NCBI RefSeq assembly: GCF_019375555.1
Contig: NZ_JAHXDN010000003.1
Span: 310,001-374,000, forward strand
Reading direction: 5' to 3'
Length of the DNA: 64,000 nt
DNA from: Roseobacter insulae
GTDB lineage: Bacteria > Pseudomonadota > Alphaproteobacteria > Rhodobacterales > Rhodobacteraceae
Shown: positions 25,135-33,692 of the stretch, piece by piece
Layout of the letters: each line of letters starts with the position of its first letter
Position numbering within the stretch: position 1 is the first letter of the stretch
The notes under the pieces: generated by a model
Database searches by the model: none
Told to the model about the DNA's origin: nothing
What the model saw: only the letters and a program-made list of their open reading frames with translations
Translations under genes and position numbers: made by a program

Positions 25135-26499
25135 TCAGACCGGTGCGTTTTGCGGATTGAGTTCGGAGATTTCCCGCAGTTTCGCCCGCACCGCCCAATC
25201 AGCGCCAAAGCCGTAGCGCGCCCACCCCAGACTGTCCAGCCTGACGGCGCGTGCCTCGGCGGCACGTCCGGTCAGATCAAGCGCCTCGGCGCGCAGCAGT
25301 TGCAGGGTGGCCAGCAGCGCCGCGTTCTGCGACATGCGCGCGGCATCGATGTTGGGGTCAAGAATGCGGAGCGCCCGGTTGCCGTTGCCGCTGGCGATTT
25401 CATAGGCGGCAAGTTGCGTTGCGACATAGGCGCGGTGCAGCTGCGTATCGACTGATTTGGCGTAGAACCTGTCGGCGATGATGTATTGCTGCTGCGCCGC
25501 GACCGGGTTGATACCCTGCAACAACCGGCCCTTGGCGTAATGCGCAAAGGCACGTCGATTATCCGCCCAGCCCCGATTCACTGCAATGCGAATGGCGTCG
25601 TCGGTCGCGGCCCGGCGCGCGGCGCGGCCTGACCCGGGCCCCAGCGCGGTTTGGATCGCGTGTTTCCATTCCTGCGGTGTCGGGTCGGGCGCGGTGCGCG
25701 CGGCCGACTTGCCGCGTGGATTGATCCGGGCGAAAATGGCGGGAAGGCGATGCACGACTTCCTCGCGCGTCATGCCGGACCGCAGTTCAGGCGCATAGGT
25801 CGCGCGCAGGATCAGCATGTCGAAATTCGTGAGCACCGTGTGCACATTATCGTCGTTGAACACCGAATTGGGCAGGCGGTAAAGGTCGTTGAGCGGACCC
25901 AGCGCCTGTGCCAGTTCCTCGTGCAGGCAATCGCGGACTTCCTGGGGGCTGGCGTCACTGGGGACGAAGATTGCCAGTTTTTCGCGTTTTTGCAGAAGGG
26001 TCCAGTTGGTGCGCTGCTTGCGGCGGGCGGTCCTGTAATCGGACAGGGAGCTGACGTTCGGGGCCACGAAACAAGCCGCTTGCGGCAGCACCCGTCGGAT
26101 ATCGGATCGGGGCACGGCCTGAAGGGTGATGTTTGCGGCAGACGAGGCGGTTGTGGTGATTTCGATGCCCGCCTCGTCGCGCAACCGCCCCAGAAGCGCG
26201 GAAAGATCGTTTTTCAGGGTGGCAGGCGGTGCACCCGTCAGGCGCAGCGTTATCGGCCCCTCGAAGCGGGTGAAAACCGGCAGCGGGCGGCCGCTTTCCA
26301 TCTGGAAGGACAGATCCTGAAAATCGCGCAGGAGGTCGGTGTTGGAGACAGCAGGCGCGCTGATGGCGGCGCGGCCAAAGGATTTCATCGGGGGCAGGGT
26401 GCTTTCCGCAATCACCGCCCGCGAAGGGGTGCCGCCCTGGGTCACCGGGACGCAGGCATTCAGGATCATCACCACGGGCAGGATCAACCGGCGCTTCAT
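25135..26499 (-). CDS. DUF2927 lipoprotein
   Basis: A 454-residue lipoprotein with the signal peptide MKRRLILPVVMILNAC; the last four residues are the lipobox. The central part has the DUF2927 features: two segments with conserved Cys (AACFVAPN and RDCLHEELAQALGPLNDLYR) and VFNDDNVHTVLT. The C-terminal half is helical and repeat-like. Its role is unknown; location in the outer membrane or periplasm is expected. The start codon overlaps the stop of the upstream GNAT gene in ATGA. Confidence 0.8.
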   Translation of the reverse strand: MKRRLILPVVMILNACVPVTQGGTPSRAVIAESTLPPMKSFGRAAISAPAVSNTDLLRDFQDLSFQMESGRPLPVFTRFEGPITLRLTGAPPATLKNDLSALLGRLRDEAGIEITTTASSAANITLQAVPRSDIRRVLPQAACFVAPNVSSLSDYRTARRKQRTNWTLLQKREKLAIFVPSDASPQEVRDCLHEELAQALGPLNDLYRLPNSVFNDDNVHTVLTNFDMLILRATYAPELRSGMTREEVVHRLPAIFARINPRGKSAARTAPDPTPQEWKHAIQTALGPGSGRAARRAATDDAIRIAVNRGWADNRRAFAHYAKGRLLQGINPVAAQQQYIIADRFYAKSVDTQLHRAYVATQLAAYEIASGNGNRALRILDPNIDAARMSQNAALLATLQLLRAEALDLTGRAAEARAVRLDSLGWARYGFGADWAVRAKLREISELNPQNAPV

Positions 26500-26951
26500 G
26501 CCCGATTGTACCGGATGAAAGCCGTCTTGACGCCAATGCGGTCATAAAGCTTGCGGGCCTGCGTGTTGAAATCCTGTGTCAGCCAGTAAACGCTCGGCAC
26601 GCCGGCCGCGTCGGCTGCGGCATAGACTGCCTCGATCAAGGCGCGCCCGACGCCTTGGCCGCGTACATCCGGGTCAGCGTAGAGGTCCTGCAGATAGCAG
26701 GTATTGGCCTCGGACCAGCCATGACGATGGAAGAGATAATGGGTCAGACCGATGAGCGTGCCATCACTTTCCGCCACCAACCCGTTGAAATCCTGAGGAT
26801 CATCGCCCAGCAGGCGATCAAAATAGAGATCAAAGAGTTCCGCGGGACGGGTGGTCTCGTAAAACGCCAGATAGGCTGTCCATAAAACAGCCCACTGGTC
26901 CTTGTCGGACGCGCGCAACGGGCGCACGACAACGGGTGTCGATTTTGTCAT
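26496..26951 (-). CDS. GNAT-family N-acetyltransferase
   Basis: A 151-residue acetyltransferase. The acetyl-CoA site is the motif A stretch YADPDVRGQGVGRALI, preceded by beta-4 (TCYLQDL) and followed by motif B with VYWLTQDFNTQARKLYDRIG. The acceptor cannot be predicted. The start at 26951 is the first residue of the conserved domain; the frame is open to 27017 but without a ribosome site. Its stop overlaps the DUF2927 gene. Confidence 0.85.
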   Translation of the reverse strand: MTKSTPVVVRPLRASDKDQWAVLWTAYLAFYETTRPAELFDLYFDRLLGDDPQDFNGLVAESDGTLIGLTHYLFHRHGWSEANTCYLQDLYADPDVRGQGVGRALIEAVYAAADAAGVPSVYWLTQDFNTQARKLYDRIGVKTAFIRYNRA

Positions 26952-27061
26952 TTTTGCCTGCCTAAAGCCTCTGCCCGCGGTCTTGGCGCCGCGGATCTCC
27001 GTCAGTCTAGAAACCAATTAAGGCAAGTTTGTGGCAATTGAGGCAATTCTTGGGCAGATAC

Positions 27062-27901
27062 TTATCGGCCGCTGCGGGCCAGAAAGGCCAGCCGCTCGAA
27101 CAGGTGCACGTCCTGTTCATTCTTGAGCAGCGCACCGTGCAGTTTGGGAAGCGCATTGGCCCCCGAGGATTTGAGGTCTTCAGCGCTCATATCCTCGGCA
27201 AGCAGCAGTTTCAGCCAGTCCAGAACTTCGGATGTGGAGGGCTTTTTCTTCAAACCGGCCTGATCGCGGACCTCGTAGAACTGTGTCAGCGCCGTGGTCA
27301 GAAGGCTTTCCTTGATGCCGGGAAAATGCACTTCGACGATCTGGCGCAGGGTCTCGATCTCGGGGAAGCGGATATAGTGGAAGAAACACCGCCGAAGAAA
27401 GGCGTCTGGCAGTTCCTTTTCATTGTTGGAGGTGATGATGACCACGGGGCGATGGCGTGCCCTGATCGTCTCGCCGGTCTCGTAGACAAAGAACTCCATC
27501 TTGTCGAGTTCCTGCAACAGGTCGTTGGGAAACTCGATGTCCGCCTTGTCGATCTCATCAATCAGCAAAACGACCTTCTGGTCGGCCTCGAAAGCCTCCC
27601 AGAGTTTGCCCTTGCGGATGTAATTGCTGACGTCATGGACGCGCTCTTCGCCCAACTGGCTGTCGCGCAGGCGGCTCACGGCGTCATATTCGTACAGACC
27701 CTGTTGCGCACGGGTCGTCGATTTGATGTTCCATTCGATCATCGGCAGACCCAGCGCGCTGCTGACCTGTTTGGCCAGTTCGGTCTTGCCGGTGCCGGGC
27801 TCGCCCTTGACAAGAAGGGGGCGCTCCAGCGTGACAGCCGCGTTTACGGCGACGGTCAGGTCCTCCGTCGCGATGTAATCGGCGGTTCCTTGGAATTTCA
27901 T
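27062..27901 (-). CDS. MoxR-type AAA+ ATPase
   Basis: A 279-residue ATPase. Walker A is GEPGTGKTELAK near residue 33, Walker B is VVLLIDEIDKAD, sensor 1 is IITSNNEKELPDAFLRRC. These match the MoxR/CbbQ-NorQ-like branch, whose members act with VWA proteins as chaperones for metal or cofactor insertion. Its probable VWA partner lies downstream at 23718-24905. The ATG at 27901 starts the conserved domain; a longer frame to 28069 lacks support. Confidence 0.88.
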   Translation of the reverse strand: MKFQGTADYIATEDLTVAVNAAVTLERPLLVKGEPGTGKTELAKQVSSALGLPMIEWNIKSTTRAQQGLYEYDAVSRLRDSQLGEERVHDVSNYIRKGKLWEAFEADQKVVLLIDEIDKADIEFPNDLLQELDKMEFFVYETGETIRARHRPVVIITSNNEKELPDAFLRRCFFHYIRFPEIETLRQIVEVHFPGIKESLLTTALTQFYEVRDQAGLKKKPSTSEVLDWLKLLLAEDMSAEDLKSSGANALPKLHGALLKNEQDVHLFERLAFLARSGR

Positions 27902-28069
27902 TCTTCTGTCAACCCTTTGCGCGATGAATTCTTGTTTCGCTTTTAGCCAGAATTCTTCAGCTTTGTGTAGTGACAATTGCAAAGACGTGGGGTAGATCGT
28001 GCCGCATGGGGGCACTTGCCTGAGGACAAGTCGCGTATGAATGACGTTAGCCACGTTGAGGGGAAGCAA

Positions 28070-28492
28070 ATGAAACAGGAAGTGTTTCTGCCGGATGATT
28101 ATCGTCCGGCCGAAGACGAACCGTTCATGAACGAACGACAGGTAGAGTATTTTCGGCGTAAGTTGTTGAATTGGCGCTCAGAGTTGTTGGCGGGCAGCCG
28201 CGACACGATCGAAGGTCTGCAGGACGGCACACGCAATATTCCCGATGTTGCTGATCGGGCTTCCGAAGAAACTGACCGCGCGCTCGAACTGCGCACCCGG
28301 GACCGCCAGCGCAAGCTGGTCAGCAAGATCGACGGCGCCCTGCGCCGCATCGAAGAAGGCGAATTCGGATATTGCTCGGTCACCGGTGAGCCGATTTCTC
28401 TGAAACGTCTCGACGCACGGCCCATTGCCACCATGAGCCTTGAAGCACAGGAACGCCATGAACGCCGCGAGAAGGTGCACCGCGACGATTGA
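28070..28492 (+). CDS. dksA: DksA-type RNA polymerase-binding protein
   Basis: A 140-residue protein with a long N-terminal coiled coil and the conserved tip region VADRASEETDRALELRTRDR, which enters the RNA polymerase secondary channel and acts with ppGpp in the stringent response. The C-terminal zinc finger is degenerate: YCSVTGEPISLKRLDARP keeps one of the usual four cysteines. This state is typical of Rhodobacteraceae DksA. The ATG at 28070 has GAGGGG six bases ahead, so the longer frame from 27977 is not used. A clear terminator follows. Confidence 0.92.
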   Translation: MKQEVFLPDDYRPAEDEPFMNERQVEYFRRKLLNWRSELLAGSRDTIEGLQDGTRNIPDVADRASEETDRALELRTRDRQRKLVSKIDGALRRIEEGEFGYCSVTGEPISLKRLDARPIATMSLEAQERHERREKVHRDD

Positions 28493-28523
28493 TCAGGCTC
28501 CCATCGAGCTGATGAGAGTTTAG

Positions 28524-28554
28524 AAACGTCGGAGCCTTGGCTTCGACGTTTTTT
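28524..28554 (+). terminator. Intrinsic terminator after dksA
   Basis: The arms AAACGTCGGAGCC and GGCTTCGACGTTT pair almost fully (one G-T pair) around TT, and TTTT then TTTT after one A follow. It lies 32 bases after the dksA stop and ends only 15 bases before the next gene. Confidence 0.85.
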
Positions 28555-28568
28555 ATTTTGAGGATCCG

Positions 28569-29726
28569 ATGATCAAAAATGCGATTGTTGTTGGCGGTGG
28601 TGTTGGCGGCCTGGCCTGTGCCACAGCGCTGGCCCGCGAAGGTGTGGCGGTGACAGTGCTGGAACAGGCGCCTGAAATCGCCGAAGTGGGGGCCGGCCTT
28701 CAGATCAGCCCGAACGGTCTGGCGGTTTTGCGCGCCCTGGGCCTTGAAGGCGGGTTGTCGCGCAGGGGGGCTGTTCAGGCACAGGCGGTTGTGCTGGCCG
28801 ATTACAAACGCGGCGCGCAGGTTGCGCGACTGGACCTGACCCGGCTGCACGGTCAACGGTATCTATTTGTGCACCGCGCGGACCTGATTGCCCTGCTTGC
28901 CCAGGCCGCGCGGCAGGCCAATGTAAGCGTGGAGCTGGGCCGCAAGGTCTCTGCGGTGGTCCCCGGCGATGTGCCGCAGGTCCGTTTCGACGATGGCACG
29001 TCTGTGCGGGCGGAAGTTGTGATCTGCGCGGACGGGCTGCATTCGGTCGGCCGACAGGCCGTGTCGCCGGGGCCCAGGGCGGTGTTTACCGGTCAGGTGG
29101 CATGGCGCGCCCTTGTGCCGGGCGCGGATATGCCGCCCGAAGCGCGCGTGACAATGGCCCCGGGGCGGCATCTGGTCAGCTACCCGGTCCGGGACGGGGC
29201 CTTCACCAATCTGGTGGCCGTGCAGGAACGGGACAGCTGGGCCGACGAGGGCTGGCATCACAAGGATGACCCCGAGGCCCTGCGCGCGGCCTTTGCCGAT
29301 TTCGGGGACCCGGCGCAGGCGCTGCTGGCGGATGTCAAGGAGGTCAGCCTCTGGGGGCTGTTCCGGCATCCCGTGGCAGACACATGGGCGCGTGACAACG
29401 TGGCCTTAGTGGGAGATGCCGCGCATCCAACGCTGCCCTTTCTCGCACAGGGGGCCAATCTTGCCCTGGAAGACGCCTGGGTGCTGTCGCGCTGCCTGTT
29501 GGAGGACAGCTTGCAAACAGGCTATCAAACGCTGCGCAAGCCCCGCGCCGCACGCGTGATCGAGGCGGCCAGCGGCAACGCCTGGAAATACCATCTGCCA
29601 AACGGGCCGGTCCGGCAACTGGCGCATCTGGGGCTGGCACTGGGCAGCAAGCTGATGCCGGGCCTGATGATGCGCCAGTTCGATTGGATATACGGCCACG
29701 ACGTCACCAAGGACGGGAAACGGTGA
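28569..29726 (+). CDS. FAD-dependent aromatic monooxygenase
   Basis: A 385-residue flavoprotein of the class A hydroxylase group. The dinucleotide fold is IVVGGGVGGLACATALAREG with the ribose-binding Glu in VLEQAPEIAEVGAGLQ. The second FAD motif is ALVGDAAHPTLPFLAQGAN. The DG motif is VVICADGLHSVGRQAV. Close relatives include salicylate and 3-hydroxybenzoate 6-hydroxylases and ubiquinone hydroxylases. The substrate cannot be decided. GAGGA lies four bases ahead of the ATG. It is alone between two terminator-like structures. Confidence 0.85.
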   Translation: MIKNAIVVGGGVGGLACATALAREGVAVTVLEQAPEIAEVGAGLQISPNGLAVLRALGLEGGLSRRGAVQAQAVVLADYKRGAQVARLDLTRLHGQRYLFVHRADLIALLAQAARQANVSVELGRKVSAVVPGDVPQVRFDDGTSVRAEVVICADGLHSVGRQAVSPGPRAVFTGQVAWRALVPGADMPPEARVTMAPGRHLVSYPVRDGAFTNLVAVQERDSWADEGWHHKDDPEALRAAFADFGDPAQALLADVKEVSLWGLFRHPVADTWARDNVALVGDAAHPTLPFLAQGANLALEDAWVLSRCLLEDSLQTGYQTLRKPRAARVIEAASGNAWKYHLPNGPVRQLAHLGLALGSKLMPGLMMRQFDWIYGHDVTKDGKR

Positions 29727-29735
29727 TCCAGCGGC

Positions 29736-29785
29736 GTGCGGCGGTGCCGCACACGCCATTGTTTGGTTTTGGGCCTGCCCAAAAC
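29736..29785. terminator. Two hairpins between convergent genes
   Basis: GTGCGGC/GCCGCAC (29736-29752, loop GGT) and GTTTTGGG/CCCAAAAC (29766-29785, loop CCTG) are perfect stems in the 75-base space between the monooxygenase and the convergent ornithine cyclodeaminase genes. Neither has a long T-tract, but their position fits bidirectional termination. Confidence 0.5.
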
Positions 29786-29801
29786 GGCCCGTGGCCTGCG
29801 G

Positions 29802-30857
29802 TCAGGCCTGTAGCGACCGTTGCAGCATGCCGAAAAGATCCCTTGGATCATCCGGATCAGCCAGCAGGTCAAGCGGATGGAAGAGTTGCGTCTCCCTGAT
29901 CTGTTCGCGCACGTAGCGCAGCGCGCTGAAATCCTCGATCGCGAACCCTACCGAGTCGAAAAGCGTGATCTGCCTGTCGGATGTGCGGCCCTCCGCCTGG
30001 CCGGTCAGCACCTGCCATATCTCCGTGACCGGATGGGTCGCATCCAGTTGCTGGATTTCGCCTTCGATCCGGGTTTGCTCGGGGTATTCCACGAAGATGT
30101 CGGAGCGGTGCAGGATCGCCGGCGCCAGTTCGGTCTTGCCCGGACAATCCCCCCCGATGGCGTTAATGTGCACGCCAGCGCCGATCATATTGTCGGTCAG
30201 GATCGTCGCATATTGCTTATCGGCCGTGCAGGTGGTGATGATCTGCGCGCCCATGATGGCATCTTCGGCGCTGGTGCAGGGCGTCACCGTCAACCCGAGC
30301 CCGGCGAGGTTGGCCGCGCATTTCCGCGTGGCGGCGCTGTCGACATCATAAAGCCTCACCTCGCTGATCCCGCAAATAGCTTTCATGGCAAGGCTTTGAA
30401 ATTCCGACTGCGCGCCATTCCCGATCATTGCCATGGTCGTCGCACCCTTGGGGGCCAGCAGCCGCGCCACCAGCGCGGAGGTGGCTGCCGTCCGCATTGC
30501 CGTCAGCATGGTCATTTCCGACAGGAGCACCGGATAGCCGCTGCCCACATCCGCCAGCAGACCGAAGGCGGTGACCGTCTGTAACCCCTCCGCGGTGTTC
30601 TTGGGGTGACCGTTGACATATTTGAAGCCGTAGACCTCGCCATCTGATGTCGGCATCAGCTCGATCACGCCTTCGGCGGAGTGGCTGGCGACGCGCGGTG
30701 TCTTGTCAAACAGCTGCCAGCGCCTGAAATCGGTTTCGATGTAATCCGCAAGGCCGCGCAGCATGTCTTCGATCCCGATATGGTGGATCAGCTGCATCAT
30801 GTGATCGACCGAAACGAAGGGGACAAGCGCCTTGTCGGAGGGGGAGAGGTTGGTCAT
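29802..30857 (-). CDS. Ornithine cyclodeaminase
   Basis: A 351-residue NAD-dependent enzyme that turns ornithine into proline and ammonia. The family signature EMTMLTAMRTAATSALVARL and the Rossmann stretch MAMIGNGAQSEFQSLAM are present, followed by INAIGGDCPGKTEL. The start at 30857 has AGGAG six bases ahead, located inside the end of the ctlX-like gene, from which it is separated by one base. It is the last gene of an arginase, CtlX, cyclodeaminase operon, so it takes the ornithine made by the first two enzymes. Confidence 0.92.
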   Translation of the reverse strand: MTNLSPSDKALVPFVSVDHMMQLIHHIGIEDMLRGLADYIETDFRRWQLFDKTPRVASHSAEGVIELMPTSDGEVYGFKYVNGHPKNTAEGLQTVTAFGLLADVGSGYPVLLSEMTMLTAMRTAATSALVARLLAPKGATTMAMIGNGAQSEFQSLAMKAICGISEVRLYDVDSAATRKCAANLAGLGLTVTPCTSAEDAIMGAQIITTCTADKQYATILTDNMIGAGVHINAIGGDCPGKTELAPAILHRSDIFVEYPEQTRIEGEIQQLDATHPVTEIWQVLTGQAEGRTSDRQITLFDSVGFAIEDFSALRYVREQIRETQLFHPLDLLADPDDPRDLFGMLQRSLQA

Positions 30858-30858
30858 G

Positions 30859-31779
30859 TCAGGCTCCTGTCGGGGAACGGCGCGCAAGGTGCAGACCTGC
30901 GATCATGCAGCGCACGGAGCCACCGGCGGTTTCAAGGGTCGGGATAGAGAGGGGCAGAAGCGTCGCATGCGCCTCGATGCGTCTTTTCTGATCTGTGTCC
31001 AGTGCGGCAAGGGCGCGCCGGGACAGCGCCAGCACGGGTCCGTCCTTGCCGCAAAGCTCGATCGCGTTTCCGGCGAATTCGCCGATCTGGTCTGTGCCCA
31101 GCCCGATCACATCGCGCCCGGTTTCGCGCAGCCGTTCGGCCACGGTCTCTCGACAGTGTGGATGCGTGATCATCTCCAGCCCGACCATGGCAAACCGCGT
31201 GCCGATCGTCATCAGAACGTTGGTGTGATAGACCGGTCGCCCCTGCGCATCCCGGGCGTCAAAGGCGATCGGTTCGAAGTTGAAATGGGTGCAGAAGCGT
31301 TCCAGCAAGGCAGGATCGGCACGACGGGATCTTGCGACATAGGCGATGCGCCCGATGTGGTCGAGCACCATGGCACCCGTGCCTTCAAGCGCCAGACCGT
31401 CCTGTTCCAGCCCGGAGTAATCGATGACATCCTGAACCCGGTACTGCGTTTTCAGCATATCGATAATGTCCCACCGGCGTTCTCGGCGACGGTTGGCGGC
31501 ATGCATCGGATAGACCGCGATATGGCCGCCCGAATGTGTCGACAACCAGTTGTTGGGAAACACGCTGTCGGGCGTTTCCATGCCCGTGTCATCGAAATCA
31601 TGCACGGTGACGCCATGGGCGCGCAGACGTTCCACAACGCCGTCAAACTCGGAGCGCGCGGCCACGCAGGGCGTGCCGGATGTCGCCCTCTGGAAAGCAT
31701 TGTCGCCTTGCGTTTCGGGGTTGGAGTGGAAGTGATGCGGGCGGATCATCACGACGGCGGAAGGGGCCTGTACCTGCAT
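30859..31779 (-). CDS. ctlX: CtlX-like citrulline/arginine-modifying hydrolase
   Basis: A 306-residue amidinotransferase-fold enzyme (GME superfamily). Catalytic features are VFPNNWLSTH, EGTGAMVLDH, the histidine in YHTNVLMTIG and the nucleophilic cysteine in GGSVRCMIAG. These match CtlX proteins, reported to hydrolyse citrulline to ornithine, and are related to arginine deiminase and dimethylarginine hydrolase. In this operon, with arginase before it and ornithine cyclodeaminase after it, a product of ornithine makes best sense. The substrate assignment is inferred. Confidence 0.82.
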   Translation of the reverse strand: MQVQAPSAVVMIRPHHFHSNPETQGDNAFQRATSGTPCVAARSEFDGVVERLRAHGVTVHDFDDTGMETPDSVFPNNWLSTHSGGHIAVYPMHAANRRRERRWDIIDMLKTQYRVQDVIDYSGLEQDGLALEGTGAMVLDHIGRIAYVARSRRADPALLERFCTHFNFEPIAFDARDAQGRPVYHTNVLMTIGTRFAMVGLEMITHPHCRETVAERLRETGRDVIGLGTDQIGEFAGNAIELCGKDGPVLALSRRALAALDTDQKRRIEAHATLLPLSIPTLETAGGSVRCMIAGLHLARRSPTGA

Positions 31780-31781
31780 GA

Positions 31782-32702
31782 TCAGTAGGCGCGTGTGGGG
31801 CGGTCAAAGACACGACGCCCCAGCGCCGAGGCGGCCAGATCGACCATGACCCGGGCCGTGCGGCCGCGTTCATCCAGAAACGGGTTCAGTTCCACGAGAT
31901 CGAGCGAGGTCATGAGACCGCTGTCGTGCAGCATTTCCATAACGAGATGGCCTTCGCGGATCGTGGCACCTCCGGGCACCGTCGTGCCCACCGCAGGGGC
32001 GACGGCGGGATCCAGAAAGTCCACATCCAGCGAGACGTGCAGCATGCCATTCGCGGCGGCCACACGCTCCAGGAATGCGGTCAGCGGCTTGGCAATGCCA
32101 CTCTCGTCAATCTCGCGCATGTCGACGTGCTGAATGGAGGATTCCTGCAGGGCCGCCCGTTCGGCAGTGTCCACCGAGCGCAGACCGATGATCGCGATGT
32201 TGTCCTGCGGCAGTGGCCGGGTAACGGCCGGGAACCCGTCGAAGTCGGATCTGCCGGTCACGTAGCCCAGCGGGGTGCCATGCAGGTTGCCGCTGTCGGT
32301 TGTGACCGGCGTGTGAAAATCGCTGTGCGCGTCAAGCCAGAGCACGAACAATGGGCGGTTGATGGCGTCGGCGTGACGCATCGCCCCCAGTACGGTTCCG
32401 AGTGACAGCGAATGATCCCCTCCCAGAAAGATTGGCAATCCGTCTCGCAGGCTTGTTTCAGCGGCGGCAGCAAGCGCCTCTGTCCAGGCAATGGTTTCCT
32501 CGCGCGCGTGGATCTTGGCATGCGCTTGCGGCGTGAAGGGAGCAGGGCGCACATTGCCGCGGTCCTCAACGGTGTGACCCAGATCGCCAAGGGCGTCTGC
32601 CAGTCCGGCGGTGCGGTAGGCATCCGGACCCATCAGGCATCCGCGGCGGCGTTTGCCGCTATCGACAGGGGCACCAACAAGAATACAGGTTTGATGGGTC
32701 AT
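31782..32702 (-). CDS. rocF: Arginase
   Basis: A 306-residue ureohydrolase that splits arginine into ornithine and urea. The binuclear manganese motifs are GGDHSLS, DAHSDFHT and SLDVDFLDP. GNLHGTPLGYVTG after the second motif is typical of arginase rather than agmatinase. The start at 32702 has GGAG seven bases ahead; the frame is open to 32729. It leads the catabolic operon and is divergent from an Lrp/AsnC regulator. No urease genes are in the window. Confidence 0.93.
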   Translation of the reverse strand: MTHQTCILVGAPVDSGKRRRGCLMGPDAYRTAGLADALGDLGHTVEDRGNVRPAPFTPQAHAKIHAREETIAWTEALAAAAETSLRDGLPIFLGGDHSLSLGTVLGAMRHADAINRPLFVLWLDAHSDFHTPVTTDSGNLHGTPLGYVTGRSDFDGFPAVTRPLPQDNIAIIGLRSVDTAERAALQESSIQHVDMREIDESGIAKPLTAFLERVAAANGMLHVSLDVDFLDPAVAPAVGTTVPGGATIREGHLVMEMLHDSGLMTSLDLVELNPFLDERGRTARVMVDLAASALGRRVFDRPTRAY

Positions 32703-32732
32703 CTGAGGCTCCGTGATGTGAGATGCCATGAA

Positions 32733-32758
32733 GATATCGACCGCTTCGGGATATCGAC
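32733..32758. promoter_or_regulatory. Direct repeat GATATCGAC in arginase/Lrp control region
   Basis: GATATCGAC occurs at 32733-32741 and 32750-32758, 17 bases apart, in the 100-base interval between arginase and the divergent Lrp/AsnC gene. Tandem sites spaced by about one and a half turns would suit an oligomeric regulator. Function is inferred. Confidence 0.35.
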
Positions 32759-32802
32759 AAGTGGCCGAATTGTTCGTAACGTGATCTCATTACTCGAAAC
32801 GG

Positions 32803-33237
32803 ATGATCAAAATGGACGAAATGGACAGGCGCCTGATCGGCGTCCTCCGACATAATGCCCGGGCCACCCTGTCAGAACTGGCGTCAGGTCTGGGGCTGAC
32901 GCGTGCGACGGTCCGAACCCGAATCGCGAAGCTTCAGGACCGGGGAGACATCCTTGGGTTTTCAGTTGTGATGAAGCAGGACGGTCTGACCGACCCGGTG
33001 CGCGGTCTGATGATGATCGCAATCGAGGGCAGGGGCACCGACAGGATCATTCGCCAGCTGGGCGGGATGCCGGAACTGCGGCGGGTTTATTCGACAAACG
33101 GGCGGTGGGACGTCATCGTCGAGATCGGTGCCAAAACACTTGAACAGTTCGACAACGTCCTCGCGCGCGTCCGTCGGCTCGACGGGGTGACGGCAAGCGA
33201 AACAAGTCTGCTGCTGAGCACCCGAAAATCGACCTAA
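32803..33237 (+). CDS. Lrp/AsnC-family regulator
   Basis: A 144-residue regulator. The N-terminal winged helix-turn-helix is LSELASGLGLTRATVRTRIA (residues about 21-40), followed by a RAM effector domain with GRWDVIVEIGAKTLEQFDNV. Such proteins sense amino acids and usually control a divergent catabolic operon; here that is the arginase-ctlX-cyclodeaminase operon. Initiation is at 32803 or the nearby MDEMDRR codon at 32812. Its 3' end overlaps dsbB by four bases. Confidence 0.9.
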   Translation: MIKMDEMDRRLIGVLRHNARATLSELASGLGLTRATVRTRIAKLQDRGDILGFSVVMKQDGLTDPVRGLMMIAIEGRGTDRIIRQLGGMPELRRVYSTNGRWDVIVEIGAKTLEQFDNVLARVRRLDGVTASETSLLLSTRKST

Positions 33238-33692
33238 CGGCGCCGCAATGCGGTCAGCCAGAGGATCGCGAGGCCCAGGGAAACAAGCGCGTTCCAGCCT
33301 GCCATGCTGATCCCCAGCATTTCCCACGCGATCTCGTCGCATCTGACCAGCTGCGCAGACAGGATCTGATCCAGCAGTTCGTCCGCGCTCTTGCCGGTGA
33401 TCGGACCGGACGAGCAGGTTGTCGGCCCTTGCCACCAGACCTGTTCAACCCCAACGTGGTAGAGGCCGACCGCAGCGGTGGCAAAGGCGGCAACAGCCCC
33501 CAGCACGACCAGCAGCGCGCTCTGAAGCCGCAGAGCCAGAAGCCCCAGCAGAACCGCGATCACATGCGGATATCGCTGCCAGATGCACAGCTTGCAGGGT
33601 GGCAGCCCACCAACATACTGGAAGGCGAACGCCCCGATCAACAGGGCGGCGGAACCGGCGGCTGCCAAGGTGATTGTCTGGTTGCGGGTCAT
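33234..33692 (-). CDS. dsbB: Disulfide bond formation protein DsbB
   Basis: A 152-residue inner-membrane quinone reductase that reoxidises DsbA. Four hydrophobic helices are visible. The first periplasmic cysteine pair is CKLC before IWQRYPH. The second pair is in the second loop (TTCSS and LVRCDE). All four catalytic cysteines are present. Its start overlaps the stop of the upstream YqaA-like gene in ATGA. Confidence 0.9.
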   Translation of the reverse strand: MTRNQTITLAAAGSAALLIGAFAFQYVGGLPPCKLCIWQRYPHVIAVLLGLLALRLQSALLVVLGAVAAFATAAVGLYHVGVEQVWWQGPTTCSSGPITGKSADELLDQILSAQLVRCDEIAWEMLGISMAGWNALVSLGLAILWLTALRRR

